Counted from the first letter of the stretch, positions 9,880 to 22,798 are shown. The stretch is DNA of 64,000 bases from Cordylochernes scorpioides (GCA_030710605.1 CP092869.1:12611425-12675424); one strand, 5' to 3'. Made by a program: numbers and translations. The notes: generated from the letters alone by a model not told the origin.

Positions 9880-10796
9880 CTAGCTGGTGGTCTAAATAAA
9901 TTTAAATGGAATAAAAGGATGTCTGCTGTAGGGGGGAACAATGTTAATGATTAAAGAGGAGCTCACCTGTATGTGAGAGTGTTGTGGCAGGGGAGGCATG
10001 AGTCCCTGAGGACCAATTCTGACAGCCAACTGACTGCTGTAGTATTCAGTCTGGACTACAAGCCAACCCTACTCCAGGTCCAGAACCCCATGGACATCTT
10101 CAAGGAGACGGCTTGCTACAGGAGCTCACCACTGACCAGGAAGTGTGCGTGAGGAACTACACCAAGCCTGGTGTCGGAGCTGGGAAGTGTGGCTGAAAGA
10201 AGATTTTTAAAAGGCCTATAGACCTCCCTGGCCTTCCTACGGTCTAAACTCCCCATGTGACCTGCTGCACCCCAATGCCAAGAGTCCCTCAGTGAGATGT
10301 CAAGAGCTCCTCAGTGAGATGCCAAGAGTCCCTCAATGATAGAGGCCGACCCGCTCAGCAGCCTGGAGATGACCAGACAATAGATGAGCCTGTGAACCCC
10401 CACCACCACCACCAATAACCTCAACCTTCAAATGGGAAGAAGACCCAGATCCCATCACCCATAAAGACAGGCATGAAATTGTCTCTTGCTCTTTCTGTTT
10501 TTTTTTTTTATTAAATATTTAGAGTTAAAAAAAATGAACATAATATATATTCAATATAAAACCTTGATAATATTAAGCATTTTTTTTAATTAAAAGGTTC
10601 TCAGAGTTCGCTCATAGGGGGCGCAGTATGGTTTGAACCGTAGATGGCGCCAAAATTTAAAAAAAAATGGCAGTTAGAACTCAGCAGGAAGTAAAGAGAA
10701 CAGCTGACAGTACTGCCGGCCATTTTTGGTCGATGGCTTTCCCCCTACAGTAAATCCTTTTTCTATTCCATTATAATTATTTTAACCACCAGCAAT
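9880..10796. mobile_element. Non-autonomous DNA transposon with about 60-bp inverted ends
   Basis: The left end (GCTAGCTGGTGG, then ATGGAATAAAAGGATG and CTGTAGGGGG) is matched in reverse by CCCCCTACAG, TATTCCATTATAATT and ACCACCAGC near 10741-10794. Inside, 9955-10152 is a 65-codon GC-rich open frame (with VLWQGRHESLRTNSDSQLTA and LQVQNPMDIFKETACYRS) unlike its AT-rich surroundings. It could be a captured host exon; I do not recognise it. Confidence 0.5.
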
Positions 10797-10826
10797 AGTC
10801 CTTCAAAGGTTTTATGTATATATATA

Positions 10827-13622
10827 TGTCATAATATATGCTCTTCCAGGATTAATAAAACAAACCAACAGCCAACGAGAGAGAGCTGGGCAGCTAAAGC
10901 GAGACACTTTAGACAACTAACTTACGACCATTTTTGGCCACATTCCTGAGGGGGGGGGGCGTCACCACCTGGCGACTATCCTGGTTAGCCCCCCGGTTGT
11001 GTACACAGGGAAAACGGTCGTTCAGCGGGTCGGTCGCCCGTCGATCCGCTCTCTCTCGGCTGGCTGCCTGGATTATTGCTCTAACAACTCGTCGTGTGAT
11101 TATTTATCACCTCACCACATTATTACCACTATAGTGTCACATTGAAAGTCGACAGGATAAGACCTGGCCGGGAAGCAAATCCCTCATATACCGGAGTATG
11201 AAGAAACAAGAAGCCAAGCCACGATGATCGGCCAAACCCAACTCAACTGTAACCACTCCTCTTCGAGCCCTCAACCCCTTCTTCGCCAACCTTTGAACCG
11301 TGATCCCGAAGAAGTATTCATCTACGACGGAGATGGAGCTGCCACACACTTCTTCCAGCACTAGATCTACCCAAGAACGACCACCGTGCCAGAGCAGGAC
11401 ACCTTCCATCATCATGGACAAGACTCCGCCATATCCCTGCCGCTACTGTGATGTACAACACTGGTACGCTCAGTGTCACAGACAGAACTCTCCCGAATCT
11501 CAATGAACTTACCTGCTCTCTAAACCAGCATAACCTGTAAGTGAAATTGTTTTACCCCTTCCATTCATTCTTTAAATAAGTCATTCCTTGTAAATTGCCC
11601 CAATATTTACATAATTAGCTCCATTTATTCTCTCCATGCCTATTAACAATGATTTTATTCTCCATACTATTTATCGAGATATTTGTAACTCATTTAATTA
11701 GTTACCTTACCAGTAGAATTTAACAATCGTTATTTTAATTAAATAATTTCCATTTTTAAAGTAACTCTTTAAAAAAAAAACTTTAAAAAAAAATTGGAAT
11801 TCTACATATTAATGCTTTACGATTTTTACTATTAACAATAGATTTTTCATAATCAATTTATTTATAAAAATATGCCTCCAGCACCTAAACTTTTGTATGT
11901 CTATTTGTATATAACCTCTCCTACTTGTAAGCACGGCTCACGAAAAATAATTTCTTTCCCTAAACGACTCAAAATTCACCCTGTAATTCAGGCGTCGAAG
12001 AATTCCGACCACCACGTGAGCCTTGCTTACAACCAACCCTTGGTGACTCTTATCTATCTTTCCCTCAATGCCCCTCTCATTCTTACAACTTTGTCAACCT
12101 TATACCAGCTCAGGACCTTTTATAGAATTATTGATTAATCAATTATCGAACTTCTATATTGTCATTTCAAAATCCTAACCTTCGCCCTTTATTTATGATA
12201 ATTTATTTCGTAGTTCATCTCTAGCCTATCCACCGACCCACACCATCTAGCCAATGGTGTGTTCGTCACAGGGTGCAGATTGACTAACTGCTAGATATTT
12301 ATCAACCCCTTTTTGTTCGCACTTGAACAATCTGCATCGAGCGACACACTTCGCTTCTTCTTCTCGCGCCACACGTTCGCCACACAGACCCTGTCTTCAA
12401 ATCTATGTTTGTCCATTGTCCAAACCAGCACGATATAGCCTACCTCCGATATTTCCCACGGAGGTACTTTAAACATCGTCGCTGATTTTGTCCGGTCCGT
12501 CATCATTTCGCGCAGACATGGGTCTTACTTTCAACCCACCGCGAAATCATCGCCTTGCACAAGCTCCCACGACGGTTCAAACACCTCGTGTCCGAGCAGC
12601 TTGTCACTTGTAACGGACAACGCAGTCCTCGTCCCAATTTTTGGCACTGTGCGCGCATACTTTCCGCAAATTAAATATAAGTCCGTTCGACTTCCTCACC
12701 TACACACGGGACTTTTCCCCTCGGACTCGCTACACAAGTAACTGCATAGATAAGTTAGATTGGCCCAGGGCAAGTCTCCCCTCGCTCTGTTCGCCGAGGT
12801 TCTAACATTGTATGTAGTTTTATATTTACCTCAGTCCTGAGCTCACGCAATTTCCAGCCTCAACCTCACTTCTCATACTCTACACCTATAGCATAGAAAA
12901 CCCATGCCAAGTTTCCCCTTGCTATGTCCGCCTGAAAATATCTTAAAGTGTAGAGTTCCCCAGTCTTAATGATCTTCAGAATTCCATCATATGTATGTGA
13001 CTCTTCTTCCCCTTGTTCACACACACTCCTCAATAACATTTCCCTTATAGTACATTAGATTTTGTTGTATATAGCCTTTTATAACCTTGATATTTTCAAA
13101 GATTTCCTTAAATGTCAAACTCCCTGGTGTTGTAAAACTGCTTGTAAATAATATTTACTTGTATACTATACAATATTTTATTTACATAAAACTATGTCAC
13201 CATTACCTTAACTAATTTTAACTGTAAAATTATTTTCTCTATTCCTGGCTTCTCCAGCTTTAAATATACTTAAACCATGTTCAGCCTTCTTCAACGGGGG
13301 CCATATGTCATAATATATGCTCTTCCAGGATTAATAAAACAAACCAACAGCCAACGAGAGAGAGCTGGGCAGCTAAAGCGAGACACTTTAGACAACTAAC
13401 TTACGACCATTTTTGGCCACATTCCTGAGGGGGGGGGGGGCCGTCACCACCTGGCGACTATCATGGTTAGCCCCTGGTTGTGTGCACAGGGAAAACGGTC
13501 GTTCAGCGGGTCGGTCGCCCGTCGATCCGCTCTCTCTCGGCTGGCTGCCTGGATTATTGCTCTAACAACTCGTCGTGTGATTATTTATCACCTCAACACA
13601 TTATTACCACTATAGTGTCACA
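10827..13622 (+). mobile_element. Non-autonomous LTR retrotransposon (copy A)
   Basis: Long terminal repeats of 315 and 317 bp (10827-11141 and 13306-13622) begin TGTCATAATATATGCTC and end ATAGTGTCACA. A purine tract, CAACGGGGGCCATA, lies just before the right LTR. The 2.2-kb interior has no reverse transcriptase. It retains a gag-like zinc knuckle fragment at 11438-11476 (CRYCDVQHWYAQC, spacing CX2CX3HX4C). A second element with the same interior but largely different LTRs lies at 45438-48758. The flanking DNA is TA-rich, so the target duplication is unclear. Confidence 0.8.
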
Positions 13623-14334
13623 TATATATATATATGAAATAAGTTGAAGTTCTGGTTGACTCTTGTAGTACCTCGTCGACTCTCTGTAATAAGGTGATGC
13701 AACCGAGGGTCAAACCTGTAGTAACCGCGAGGGACAGTCAGGGCGTGGAGAGTTTTCCAGTACCTCTCTGCACCTTGTAGGACCTTTAACAGTTCTCACA
13801 GAGTACAGGCAGTCGTGGTCGAGGCAGAGTGGAAAACTGGGGAATGTCCACACACACAAAACGAAGCGACACAGTTGTAGAAGGAAAGTTCCATGAATAG
13901 ATAAAAAGTCGAGCCAAGAGCAAGATGGAGATCGAGTAGATTTCTTACTGTTTTACATGGTCGATGAGTTGGTCCTTGGAGACGACAAGGGGTGACGCTG
14001 ACCGGAAGACTAACTGTCTGTTGCTAAGCCGGGCCTTTTTATATAACTCCTCGGACAAAGAGAATTGCATCATGCACGTGTCGCTACAGGACACCGGCGC
14101 CTAACTGTCGGCTTCCAATCTATTTTTAGAAGTTACTTTGTGATTTACTTCTCTCTTGCTTTTAACTCAGCTTTTAATCTATTATATAGTTTTATTTATT
14201 CATCCTCAGTACATTACATATGGTGATGCAAGGACACATGTCAATTATGCGTATAATTATTTATAGATGTGTTTCTATATACAACATGACAATCTTGTTA
14301 TAAGTATTATAATATAGGGTTGTTGGTTTAAATT

Positions 14335-14375
<41 letters not shown>

Positions 14376-15073
14376 TGAATACATTTCAATATTATTCCCC
14401 TTTTTTCTCTTGCATCAATTTTTATTAATAAATTTTATTAGATGAAAAATACTAGCCTATTCAATGACAACCTTGACACCTAATGCGTACAAAATGTAAT
14501 AGATATTGTGACAACTAGCTTCAAAGATTGGCTTTCTGCAGTCTAAGAAAAGGGACAGCCGCGGGCAATAAAATAGTTAAAAATTCCGTCCCTTCAATGG
14601 CGCCTACAACGTGAGGCCGACCAATTCCAAATTAGGCCACGAAAAGTTCACAGTAAAATAACACCCTACTACTTAAAACGTGTAACTTGTAAAATTCTGT
14701 CTGATGCACAAACTAATAGATAATGTGTGCTAGTTGGAGGCTACGGAAAATCCAGGAATGGAAAAGACCACGAGGCAGCCAACCACGTGGAGAAACGGAT
14801 CCCGCCATTCTTGAGGTAAGATTTGGTACATTTATGGGAGTGCTTTTTTTGTTTAGTGATTTATGATAGATTTATTTATTTTGTCCTACCGGGAGAATCC
14901 TGTATGGCACATGTGCCTAATAAAGGCTTTTGTTGTTGTTGTTGTTGATTTATGATAGATGATTAATGTTAGATTAACGAGTTATTTTAAATTATGCCAA
15001 ACAATATGCTAGAAGGCCGCAATTGTCTACTTACATTTTTAGTTTTATTAGGTATTATTTTGTTTATTATTTA
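13623..15073. other. No gene seen; LINE tail and microsatellite
   Basis: 14338-14371 is an (AT)n microsatellite. 14868-14945 ends in TGCCTAATAAAGGC followed by (TTG)n, typical of a LINE 3' end; a similar tail occurs at 59705-59893. The remainder has mixed composition and no supported ORF. Confidence 0.5.
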
Positions 15074-15573
15074 CTAGCGGACGTACCCGGCTTCGCCCGG
15101 GTTCTACCCGAGTAAAGGTTTGTCTAACGAATCTCTCGATAAAGTGAACATTTTTTCCCGGTCCCTTGAAAAATACTCGATAAGTTGAATAAAATCAATA
15201 TTAATTGGTTCCCTCGGTAATTGGAAGTTAAAGGAATAGTATCTTGCCTTGGAATTGTATCATTATTCTTGTCTCAAATAAATTGCCGTGTCATCCTGAA
15301 TTTTGTCTTTCCTAATTTTCTACATTACAAAATCATCGTATCATCATGATAATATTTAGAGCAGATTGTTGAATTATAACAGATAAATTAGAATATATAT
15401 CTTGATTATTTTAAAGCGAAAAGTTATTTCAAAAATTTTATTCGCTAGAAACCTTCCCAGTACTATACTAAATAACTCCCCAAAGTTTCATGGCGTTCCA
15501 ATGAGTGGTTTGGTCAGGCATAAAGGACAAACAGAAACACACACACACATACATTCATTTTTATATATATAGA
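15074..15573 (-). mobile_element. Non-autonomous Helitron
   Basis: Read on the minus strand it starts TCTATATATATAAAAATG and ends with a GC-rich hairpin (CCCGGGCGAAGCCGGG), ACGTCCG and CTAG, followed by T. TC start, hairpin and CTRR end with A/T flanks are Helitron hallmarks. There is no Rep/helicase ORF. The same ends occur at 17897, 18669, 22799, 35633, 48967 and 57326. Confidence 0.7.
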
Positions 15574-15731
15574 TTTCTTAAATGAAATTAGGCATATATT
15601 GACATACATATATGTAGTATATTTTGACATAGATAAATCACAACCTTCTTCTAATACTTATTATAACCCCATATCTATATAAAAATATGTATCAAACTTG
15701 TAATAATAGAAGTGACAAATAAAACTAAAGA

Positions 15732-16170
15732 TGTAGAGGTAGACGACGCGACAAAAGACCAGACGAACAGGTGTTTATGATAATGAGTTCAATCCCCCCG
15801 TCAGCAGGTGGCCAGACATAATTAATAACCCAGCGCTTGACAGGTGGCGTGATTACGGGAACCAATCAGAACTCGCCGCCATCTGCGAGCGTCCAATATA
15901 TAAGCCCCCCAAGATGGGACAAAGTTAGTTGTTCAGTTAGTTAGTTGGTTTTCAGAGCGACGCCGTCATACGGTCGGGTTTTTCACCCCTATCCGCGATG
16001 TAGGGCATCCGTGACGCCCGTGGTCCGACTTGCCTTCGTCCGTGGTCTACCTCTACCTTCTTGGAGTTACCATCTAAACCTGCCTCTGTCTCTTGCTGTC
16101 CCAGTGCGGGAATCCCATCACGCACCCACTACCACGACTGCCCAGCACATTCCACCTCGGGATTACTACA
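15732..16170 (+). promoter_or_regulatory. Promoter-bearing segment, possible solo LTR
   Basis: A GC-richer island in AT-rich DNA. It contains ACCAATCAG (15861), TATATAAG (15897-15904) and an initiator-like TCAGTTAGTT (15933). It could be bounded as TGTAGAGG...GATTACTACA (439 bp). No matching target duplication is visible, so the solo-LTR reading is tentative. A short ORF downstream has no recognisable content. Confidence 0.4.
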
Positions 16171-17299
16171 TATATTCATAATCGAGTAGAATAATATTTG
16201 TCTATGTAAAAAAAAACATATATATATGTTTAATTAAAAAGGCATATTTTTGATCAAAATATCATTTATTTTCCAATATTTCAGTTGGCTGAACGCCAAC
16301 CTTTATCAAGGTGTTCTGAATATTTTGAAAATTAACAGTAACGCCAATTTTATATTTAAAATTATTTGTACTATGTGTAAAAGATTTTCGTATAAAAATA
16401 AATAAAAATAACAAAATATATAAAAAGGAAATGTTAAACTACAAATTTTTTTACTGAAAACACAAAGCGCAAATAAATATAAATATAAAATTGTGAAATT
16501 TGAAATAAAACATAAATGAAAATAGGAAAATATTTTTTTTTAAATGATATCACACAAATATATATGTTTATGTTAAATTTAAACAAATCCATATGAACGT
16601 CGTTTTAACCTATTGTGTAACATTATAACCACCATTCTAAATCTAGTATTACCCATTCCTCTTTTTTAAAAAAGACCATAATTGAAAACACTGCATCATT
16701 TTGGTAATATATTTTTAAAATCCTATATTGTCAACACCGGCCTTTTTTTTTTAACAAGGTACACCAGTTTAGAGTATTTGAGATCTCAATTTTTATTTTA
16801 TTAGTTAACAATCTTAAAAATTCATAATATTCGCTGGTAGATAGAAAATTACAAGGAAAAAAAAAAGAAGATGGGGGGGGGGGGAGAGGGAGAGTGGGGA
16901 GTCAGAGCTCCTGAGAAATTAGTGCAAAAAAAATGTAGTTCTTCAAGATTTTAGTGGAAGGAATTTTCCAGCCATCCAACTGAAGCACCAAATGAGATAA
17001 GTAACTTTCATGACATTTTTTTTTAAATAGGTTATATTTATGTATATTCTCCTAATTTATTCTTATTGCCCCGTTTTATTTATTTATTTTTATTTCTCAT
17101 CTTTGTGTGACCGTTTCAATAGATAAATAAATATAATGTATTCTGAATCGCAACTTTTAGTTGTCAATTATTTTTTAACCCCAGTGCGCGCAGGATATAT
17201 GCAAGCTATATTATTTTATATAGCAGGATGTATAATTCGTGAATTCCCTGAGAACGGAAGAGCCTTCATGGATTTCGGGACGAAAGCGTCGGAAATCAG
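16171..17299. other. AT-rich interval, no gene
   Basis: 16226-16320 is half of the hairpin family described at 5741. 16875-16900 is a G-rich run. Nothing else is supported. Confidence 0.5.
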
Positions 17300-17823
17300 C
17301 TCATCACAAGGGCATTGTTCATCACGAGTATCTTCCTGCAGGCCAAACAGTTATTAACGAAATGTATTTGGGCATTCTTCGCCTTCTAAGGGAAGCGATT
17401 TGAAAAAAAAGGCCAGAAAAATGGACTAAAGGTGACTGGATCTTACACCATGACAATGCCAGCCCTCACACAGCGCACTTGGTGGCGAGTTATTTTGGCG
17501 AAAATCCGGACACAAATCATACCTCAACCGCCCTATTCCCCAGACATCGCACCAAATGACTTTTTCCTGTTCCCCAAACTTAAAGCAGTTCTAAAAGGAA
17601 GACATTTTGACACCAGGGATGACATAATACAAAAATCGCTGTTGACATTGAAGAGAATTCCAAAAGAGGCCTATAAAAACTGTTTCGACAATTGGGAGAA
17701 ACGATGGCGCTGGTGCGTTGAAGCAAGGGGGGATTACTTTGAAAAGTTCCAATATATATATATTTTTTAATATCTTACCTTTTTTTTATGGACCCAGTCC
17801 AGGAACTTATGGAACATACCTTG
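17300..17823 (+). mobile_element. mariner transposon, 3' half
   Basis: It encodes the C-terminal transposase region, with HHDNASPHTAH and PPYSPDIAPNDFFLFPKLKA (second and third catalytic Asp, D34D arrangement). It ends in the terminal repeat GGACCCAGTCC...ACATACCTTG at 17790-17823. The 5' half and one terminal repeat are missing, and an internal TGA breaks the frame. Confidence 0.85.
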
Positions 17824-17896
17824 TATATCAACTATTTTTACAAAATTCATTTAAATATTTAAATATATTTGATACAATATTATTTTATATTTATTA

Positions 17897-18668
17897 CTAG
17901 CGAATTAACCCGGCTTCGCACGGGGTTTTACCTGAGTAACGGTTTGTCTAACGAATCCCGGCCCCTTGAAAAATACTCGATAAGTTGAATAAAATCAATA
18001 ATAATTGGTTCCCTCGGTAATTGGAAGTTAAAGGAATAGTATCTTGCCTTGTAATTGTGTCATTATTCTTGTCTCAAATAAATTGCCGTGTCATCCTGAA
18101 TTTTGTCTTTCCTAATTTTCTACATTACAATATCATCGTTTTATCTAGTGAACATTTTTTCCTGGTTGGCAATATTTATTCGAATTTTATATTTAAACGA
18201 TACTCATTATTTCTTTATGTTATATATATCTCGTCTCGCACAATTATTTAAACTTTTTAAAATAAAGTACAATACTTAAAATAAAATATGTCTCTTATAC
18301 AATCTAAAATTAGAAAATAAGCTTTTAAATCGGTAACCTCAAGGAGATAGCCATTATAAAGCACTAATATTTGAATTATTTTTACTTAATATATTAGCCC
18401 TGAAAGACCCAAGGTCATCAGGCGTGGAGCAGACTTCCTGCCTAAGCCTATCTCCGGCGCAAGGTGGCGCTGCTTGCGAGTTAAATCAACAAATCTGCAA
18501 ATAACTCTAAGGGTATTCAAGATATTCAAGAAATTATTTTTCAGAAACCTTCCCAGTACTATACTAAATAACTTCCCAAAGTTTCATGGCGTTCCAATGA
18601 GTGGTTTGGTCAGGCATAAAGGACAGACAGACACACACACATACATTCATTTATATATATATAATAGA
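17897..18668 (-). mobile_element. Non-autonomous Helitron, first of a tandem pair
   Basis: Minus strand: TC start at 18668, hairpin with CCCGG near 17910-17925 and CTAG at 17900-17897. It abuts the next Helitron with no intervening base. Confidence 0.65.
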
Positions 18669-19253
18669 CTAGCTGGGCAACGCCCGGGTTTTATGTTAAT
18701 TAAATGTTTTTATTCAAATATACTATTCGTTACAATTATAAATTGGCACCGTGGATGTCACTTTTGTGAAACGTCCCGCTCCAAACTTTGTGTCAGAGAA
18801 GCGATATTTTGTATCTGATAATCAAACATGATACAGCAATATTGTCATCATCCTTTTCTGACTAAAAAAAAAACAACTATTTTTGCCCAGAACCTGTCAA
18901 TTTTATTTTTTATTGGCTAAAAATCCGATAAATATATTTTCCAGATTTTTCTCTATGTCCTGTCAAAACACGTTTTACATGTACATTAGGTCAGCTGATA
19001 TTACCTCCCATCTTCACCGCTAGAGGCGCTGCTTGCGGGCGAAAAGGCAAATTTGCAACGCAATTTGCAAATACCTCGAAGAATATTCGGGATAGAGACC
19101 TGAAATTTTCACTATAAGTTTTTCCAGATTCTATTCTATATACTGTTAAAATTTCAGTCAGATTAGTTACGTATTGTGGGCGTGTAGAGCCGACATAGAT
19201 ACCCACATACTTTCATACATACATACATACACTGACTTTTATATATATAGGGA
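18669..19253 (-). mobile_element. Non-autonomous Helitron, second of a tandem pair
   Basis: The 3' hairpin CCCGGGCGTTGCCC and CTAG are at 18690-18669; the 5' end is TCCCTATATATATAAAAG near 19253. The interior differs from the first copy, so this is another subfamily (also at 35633). Confidence 0.6.
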
Positions 19254-20113
19254 TTGTGTATATTAAATAACACATATATATTTATTAATTTTTACATAAC
19301 TCTGAAAAAAAGTCGATCATAGGCCCTTTTTATATTTATGTTCTCTAAGAGCCAATTAAAAAATAAGATAGACCTTCAGTATGTTTTGGTGATAATTATA
19401 AAATTTCTTTCTATTTCTATATGTCATATATAAAGAATAATAAATTCACTTGAACTTTTAAATAGTTTTATTTTATTTTAAAGCATCTCATTAATTGTAG
19501 GAATCATGAAAGCTAAGATCTTTATTCTTTAATTTTGGAAAAAACAGAAAAAGTGATTTTGGTAATTTAGATGGCATTTTGTTGAAAATATAAAGCTTAA
19601 CCTTTTGAAAAAATTACAATAAATACAAATTATAAAAATACAGATAAATTTGAGAGTGTAAGGCTTTGAAATAGTGTGATATAAAAAAATTTTGCATTAA
19701 AAAAATTTTTTTTTCGTGAATTCAAGTAAAGATATAAAAGTTTCTGAATAAAAGGTCAATGCTACTTTATTAATGGCTGCGTATTTTAAAATATTAATGT
19801 GTGCAAGGAATACACGAAACAATTTTGTTTTTAGTTTGTAAGCGACCCCCAGCCTAAAGTTTCTGGTCATCTCGTTACACTTGAGGATTAGTGTTTTTAA
19901 ATTTTTATCATCATACCAAAACACAGTATTCTAAACTGTGTAGAGATCGTTCTTACCCCTTTAAAAATGTTGACGCGCAAATTATAAAACAAATAGGATT
20001 TTCTGAATACATATATTTTTAAAGTAGTTTAAAGAATATCTAAAGAATCTGATTATTTTGAAGTCCTAAAGAACGATTTATATTTGTGACGCATTTCAAA
20101 ATCTGTTTTATAG
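19254..20113. other. AT-rich interval, no gene
   Basis: No repeat family or supported ORF was recognised; short ORFs here are consistent with chance. Confidence 0.5.
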
Positions 20114-20242
20114 ATGGATACGTTTCCGGTTTTATTATACCTTCTCAATGGAATAATCTTTTCTCTTGGAGATGAACTTCCTGCTTGTTTACCGGTATTG
20201 TTATTATTTTTACATTATTGGAAAAAAGCTGTTTATGATTAA
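20114..20242 (+). CDS. Short ORF with signal-peptide-like start; possible first exon
   Basis: An ATG after TTTATAG opens MDTFPVLLYLLNGIIFSLGD, a hydrophobic stretch resembling a signal peptide. The frame reaches a TAA at 20240 after 42 residues, but a possible splice donor (TTACCG then GTATTG, about 20194) lies before that. It is upstream of, and on the same strand as, the ionotropic receptor exons, so it could be their first exon. That link is a guess. Confidence 0.25.
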   Translation: MDTFPVLLYLLNGIIFSLGDELPACLPVLLLFLHYWKKAVYD

Positions 20243-20346
20243 AAAAAAAAAAACAATAAATTCACTATTTGTCAATATTCATTTTAAAAGACGGTATTTA
20301 TATTGAATCTATTTTCGTAGATATATGTCAAAACATATTTAAAATA

Positions 20347-20519
20347 CAGTAGAACTTGGATAATTCGAACTTCTTTAATTCGAAAACCTCTTTAATTCGA
20401 ATATTTATCTTGGTCCCTAGAAGCCTTAAGCCTTTATTCAAAACATCTTTAATTCGAATTTTTGGATAATTCGAAAATTTTTATGGTCCCTTGGGGTTCG
20501 AATTATCCAAGTTCGACTG
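20347..20519. mobile_element. pogo/Tc-like MITE, 'TAATTCGAA' family
   Basis: Ends CAGTAGAACTTGG and CCAAGTTCGACTG with TA on each side; AATTCGAA motifs throughout. A relative at about 29940-30470 is interrupted by a SINE. Confidence 0.7.
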
Positions 20520-21036
20520 TATATCTTATTTAAGGTTATATTTCTACCTTAATTTTTTGGAACAAAAGATATTATACCCCAGCCAGGATCAATAATTATT
20601 TCAAATCATTGATTTTATTTCTATATTTAATGTACGTTTTTCATGATGATAAAATTATTAGATTTTAAAGATTAGCCTAACTATATTTATTTAATATGTC
20701 TATAATTAATAATTTATTTGACATTAAAGAAAGTTCTATAAAATCATAGGAAAAGGGATAATGCCAATAGATATAAGAAGACAAAATTAAATGTTGTATT
20801 GTTTGTATTCATTATTGGTACACTAAGCAAAAATATAAATATTAAAGTACCTGAGATGTCATTGAAATATGCAATGAAATTAGATTTATGCCAAGTAGTG
20901 ACAGCAGACGTACTTTTGACTTGAGATAGGAAAATAAAATGAAATGTTATATTAGGAAATTTGAATTATTTTTATTGTTATTTATAATGTTTACAAACAA
21001 CACAACATTTGGTAAGGCACAATTTGGATTATAGAT
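20520..21036. other. AT-rich repeat remnants
   Basis: Part (about 20800-20940) recurs at 23250-23350 and 24480-24530. No gene is seen. Confidence 0.4.
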
Positions 21037-21410
21037 TATAAACACAAGGTAATAAGACCAAATCCAAATAAATAAATAGTGTGTGATGTTTCAGCATTGT
21101 TACCATCTTTAGACAAAAGTATTGAATGAGAAATTTTACCACAGCATGTTTTAAATAGTTACTGTTATCAAAAAATTGGGTTTTTTTCTACTTTTAATTC
21201 AAAGAATAATATTCTGTGTTTCTCAGAAAACTATCTTCTTATCTGCTATCTTGTTTACACACTTGATAACAGTAACTATTTAAAACATGCTGTGGTAAAA
21301 TTTCTCATTCAGTACTTTTGTCTGAAGATGGTAACAACGCTGTTACTGAAATGTCACACACTATGTATTTATTTGGATTTGGTCTTATTACCTTGTGTTT
21401 ATAACACAAC
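21037..21410. repeat. Long hairpin copy of the GTTACC ribozyme-like family
   Basis: The left arm reads AACACAAGGTAATAAGACC and the right arm its reverse complement. Both contain TAGTGTGTGA..., GTTACCATCTT and GACAAAAGTA...GAATGAGAAA. Arms of about 140 bp surround a short loop (21180-21255). The right arm has CTGAAGATGGTAAC...GTTACTGAAATGTC, a decayed hammerhead-like core. Confidence 0.65.
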
Positions 21411-21479
21411 ATTTATACAATGCATTAGTGCTTCATATGTTATAAGAAATTTAAATTATTTTTGATGCATATGATTCTT

Positions 21480-21960
21480 TTAAAAATAAATCAATTTTCT
21501 ACTGTCCTTAGTACAATGATCAAATAATGGGAGGACCTGGCTTACATCATTGGTCTCTTCTTCTTCTTCTTTCTTATCTCCACACTGGGTGAAGTAGAAT
21601 GCAGCTGACTTTGTCATTAAGACTGGGAGCACTACTCAGTGGCAGGCAGACTTAGCTCCAAAAGAAATGGCCACCTCTGACATGAGGAACAGACGCCATG
21701 TACAGCTGCTCCTAACATGGAGTACAAACAATTCTCATCCTGTATCCCTGGATTAGGAGCCCTTACAGGGTACTATCAGCCGGGCCAGCTGAGACCAGGT
21801 TTTTTAGTGAGCTTGTTACTGCTCCCCCTCCTCCTTTTTCATCCGGGCTTGGGACCGGCAAAGGCGGTAAACCCTCCCAGCAGTTTCACCAGTTTAATCT
21901 ACTATACTGTTGTAATATTGCATTTTTTGGTTATTTTATCATTGCAGAAATATCTTTATT
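21480..21960. mobile_element. Foldback-family copy interrupted by SINE family B
   Basis: The outer parts (TTTTCTACTGTCCTTAGTAC and AACCCTCCCAGCAGTTTCAC) belong to the 'GGGAGGGCCTGGCTCATCAG' foldback family. A minus-strand family B SINE (21558-21866) is inserted between them. The small plus-strand ORF here belongs to the SINE, not to a gene. Confidence 0.6.
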
Positions 21961-22074
21961 TACCGGGCTGCTAACCATAATGGATAATGTTTTAAGCTTC
22001 AAATTTATCATAGCAGTAAGGGTAGTAGAAAATTGAATTATTTTTAAAAGAAATATAAATGTTTTATTTTTTTT

Positions 22075-22330
22075 TTACTTATCCTTTTAGTCTAAATTAG
22101 ACAAGATCTTGGAGGTTGTTCTCATAAAGAAGTTCAATAACTCTTCTTGGTTCTCTGTACAGGGATCTTTTGTCCTTTCCAATGCAATTTAGTAAATGTT
22201 GGGGAGTGGTCTCTTCGGTTTTGTACCTAGTGCACATGGGGAAGCTTTTGGCTCCCTCTTTATAGACTAGAGGGTGCAGGTGACCAGATTTCCATCTGGC
22301 CAACTGTGTTGATTCCCTTCTGTTTAGTTG
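22075..22330 (-). pseudogene. LINE ORF2 C-terminal fragment
   Basis: The minus frame ends with FPMCTRYKTEETTPQHLLNC, then RVIELLYENNLQDLV and stop. A Cys/His motif before a ...LV terminus is typical of the end of arthropod LINE polyproteins. A T-run at 22067-22080 is the reversed poly(A) tail. The 5' end is truncated. The same tail begins at 31677 and is cut by the assembly gap. Confidence 0.75.
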
Positions 22331-22424
22331 GAGGGTCTGTTTGAATTATACATGTAAAAACCGTGATTGCCAAACTAGGTATATTCATTTTCAAAATAGA
22401 GCAATCCATAGATAAATCATTAAT

Positions 22425-22625
22425 TAAAAAAGCATATATTAGATCAAAATATCATTTATTTTACCTATATTTCAGTTGGCTGAACGCCAACCTTTATCAA
22501 GGTGTTATAACATTTTAAAGTATGACACACTTTAAAATGTTATAACACCTTGATAAAGGTTGGCGTTCAGCCAACTGAAATATTGGTAAAATAAATGATA
22601 TTTGGATCTAATATATGCCTTTTTA
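22425..22625. repeat. Hairpin element, 'GGCTGAACGCC' family
   Basis: A nearly perfect palindrome centred near 22528, with outer GCATATATTAGATC, CAGTTGGCTGAACGCCAACC and AAGGTGTTATAACATTTTAA. Confidence 0.75.
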
Positions 22626-22798
22626 ATTAAAGGTATATGTATTTGTATTTATTTCATTAGTTGGTTATAAATTCAAGCATGATATCAGTTTACTTTCCTT
22701 TCTTTTCTTCTATAACTCTCTACTCAAACCTTGTAATTATTTAATTGTTTATGTAATATAGTATCTTAGTGTTGTTTCTTGAGGGATATCGTGTCTTA

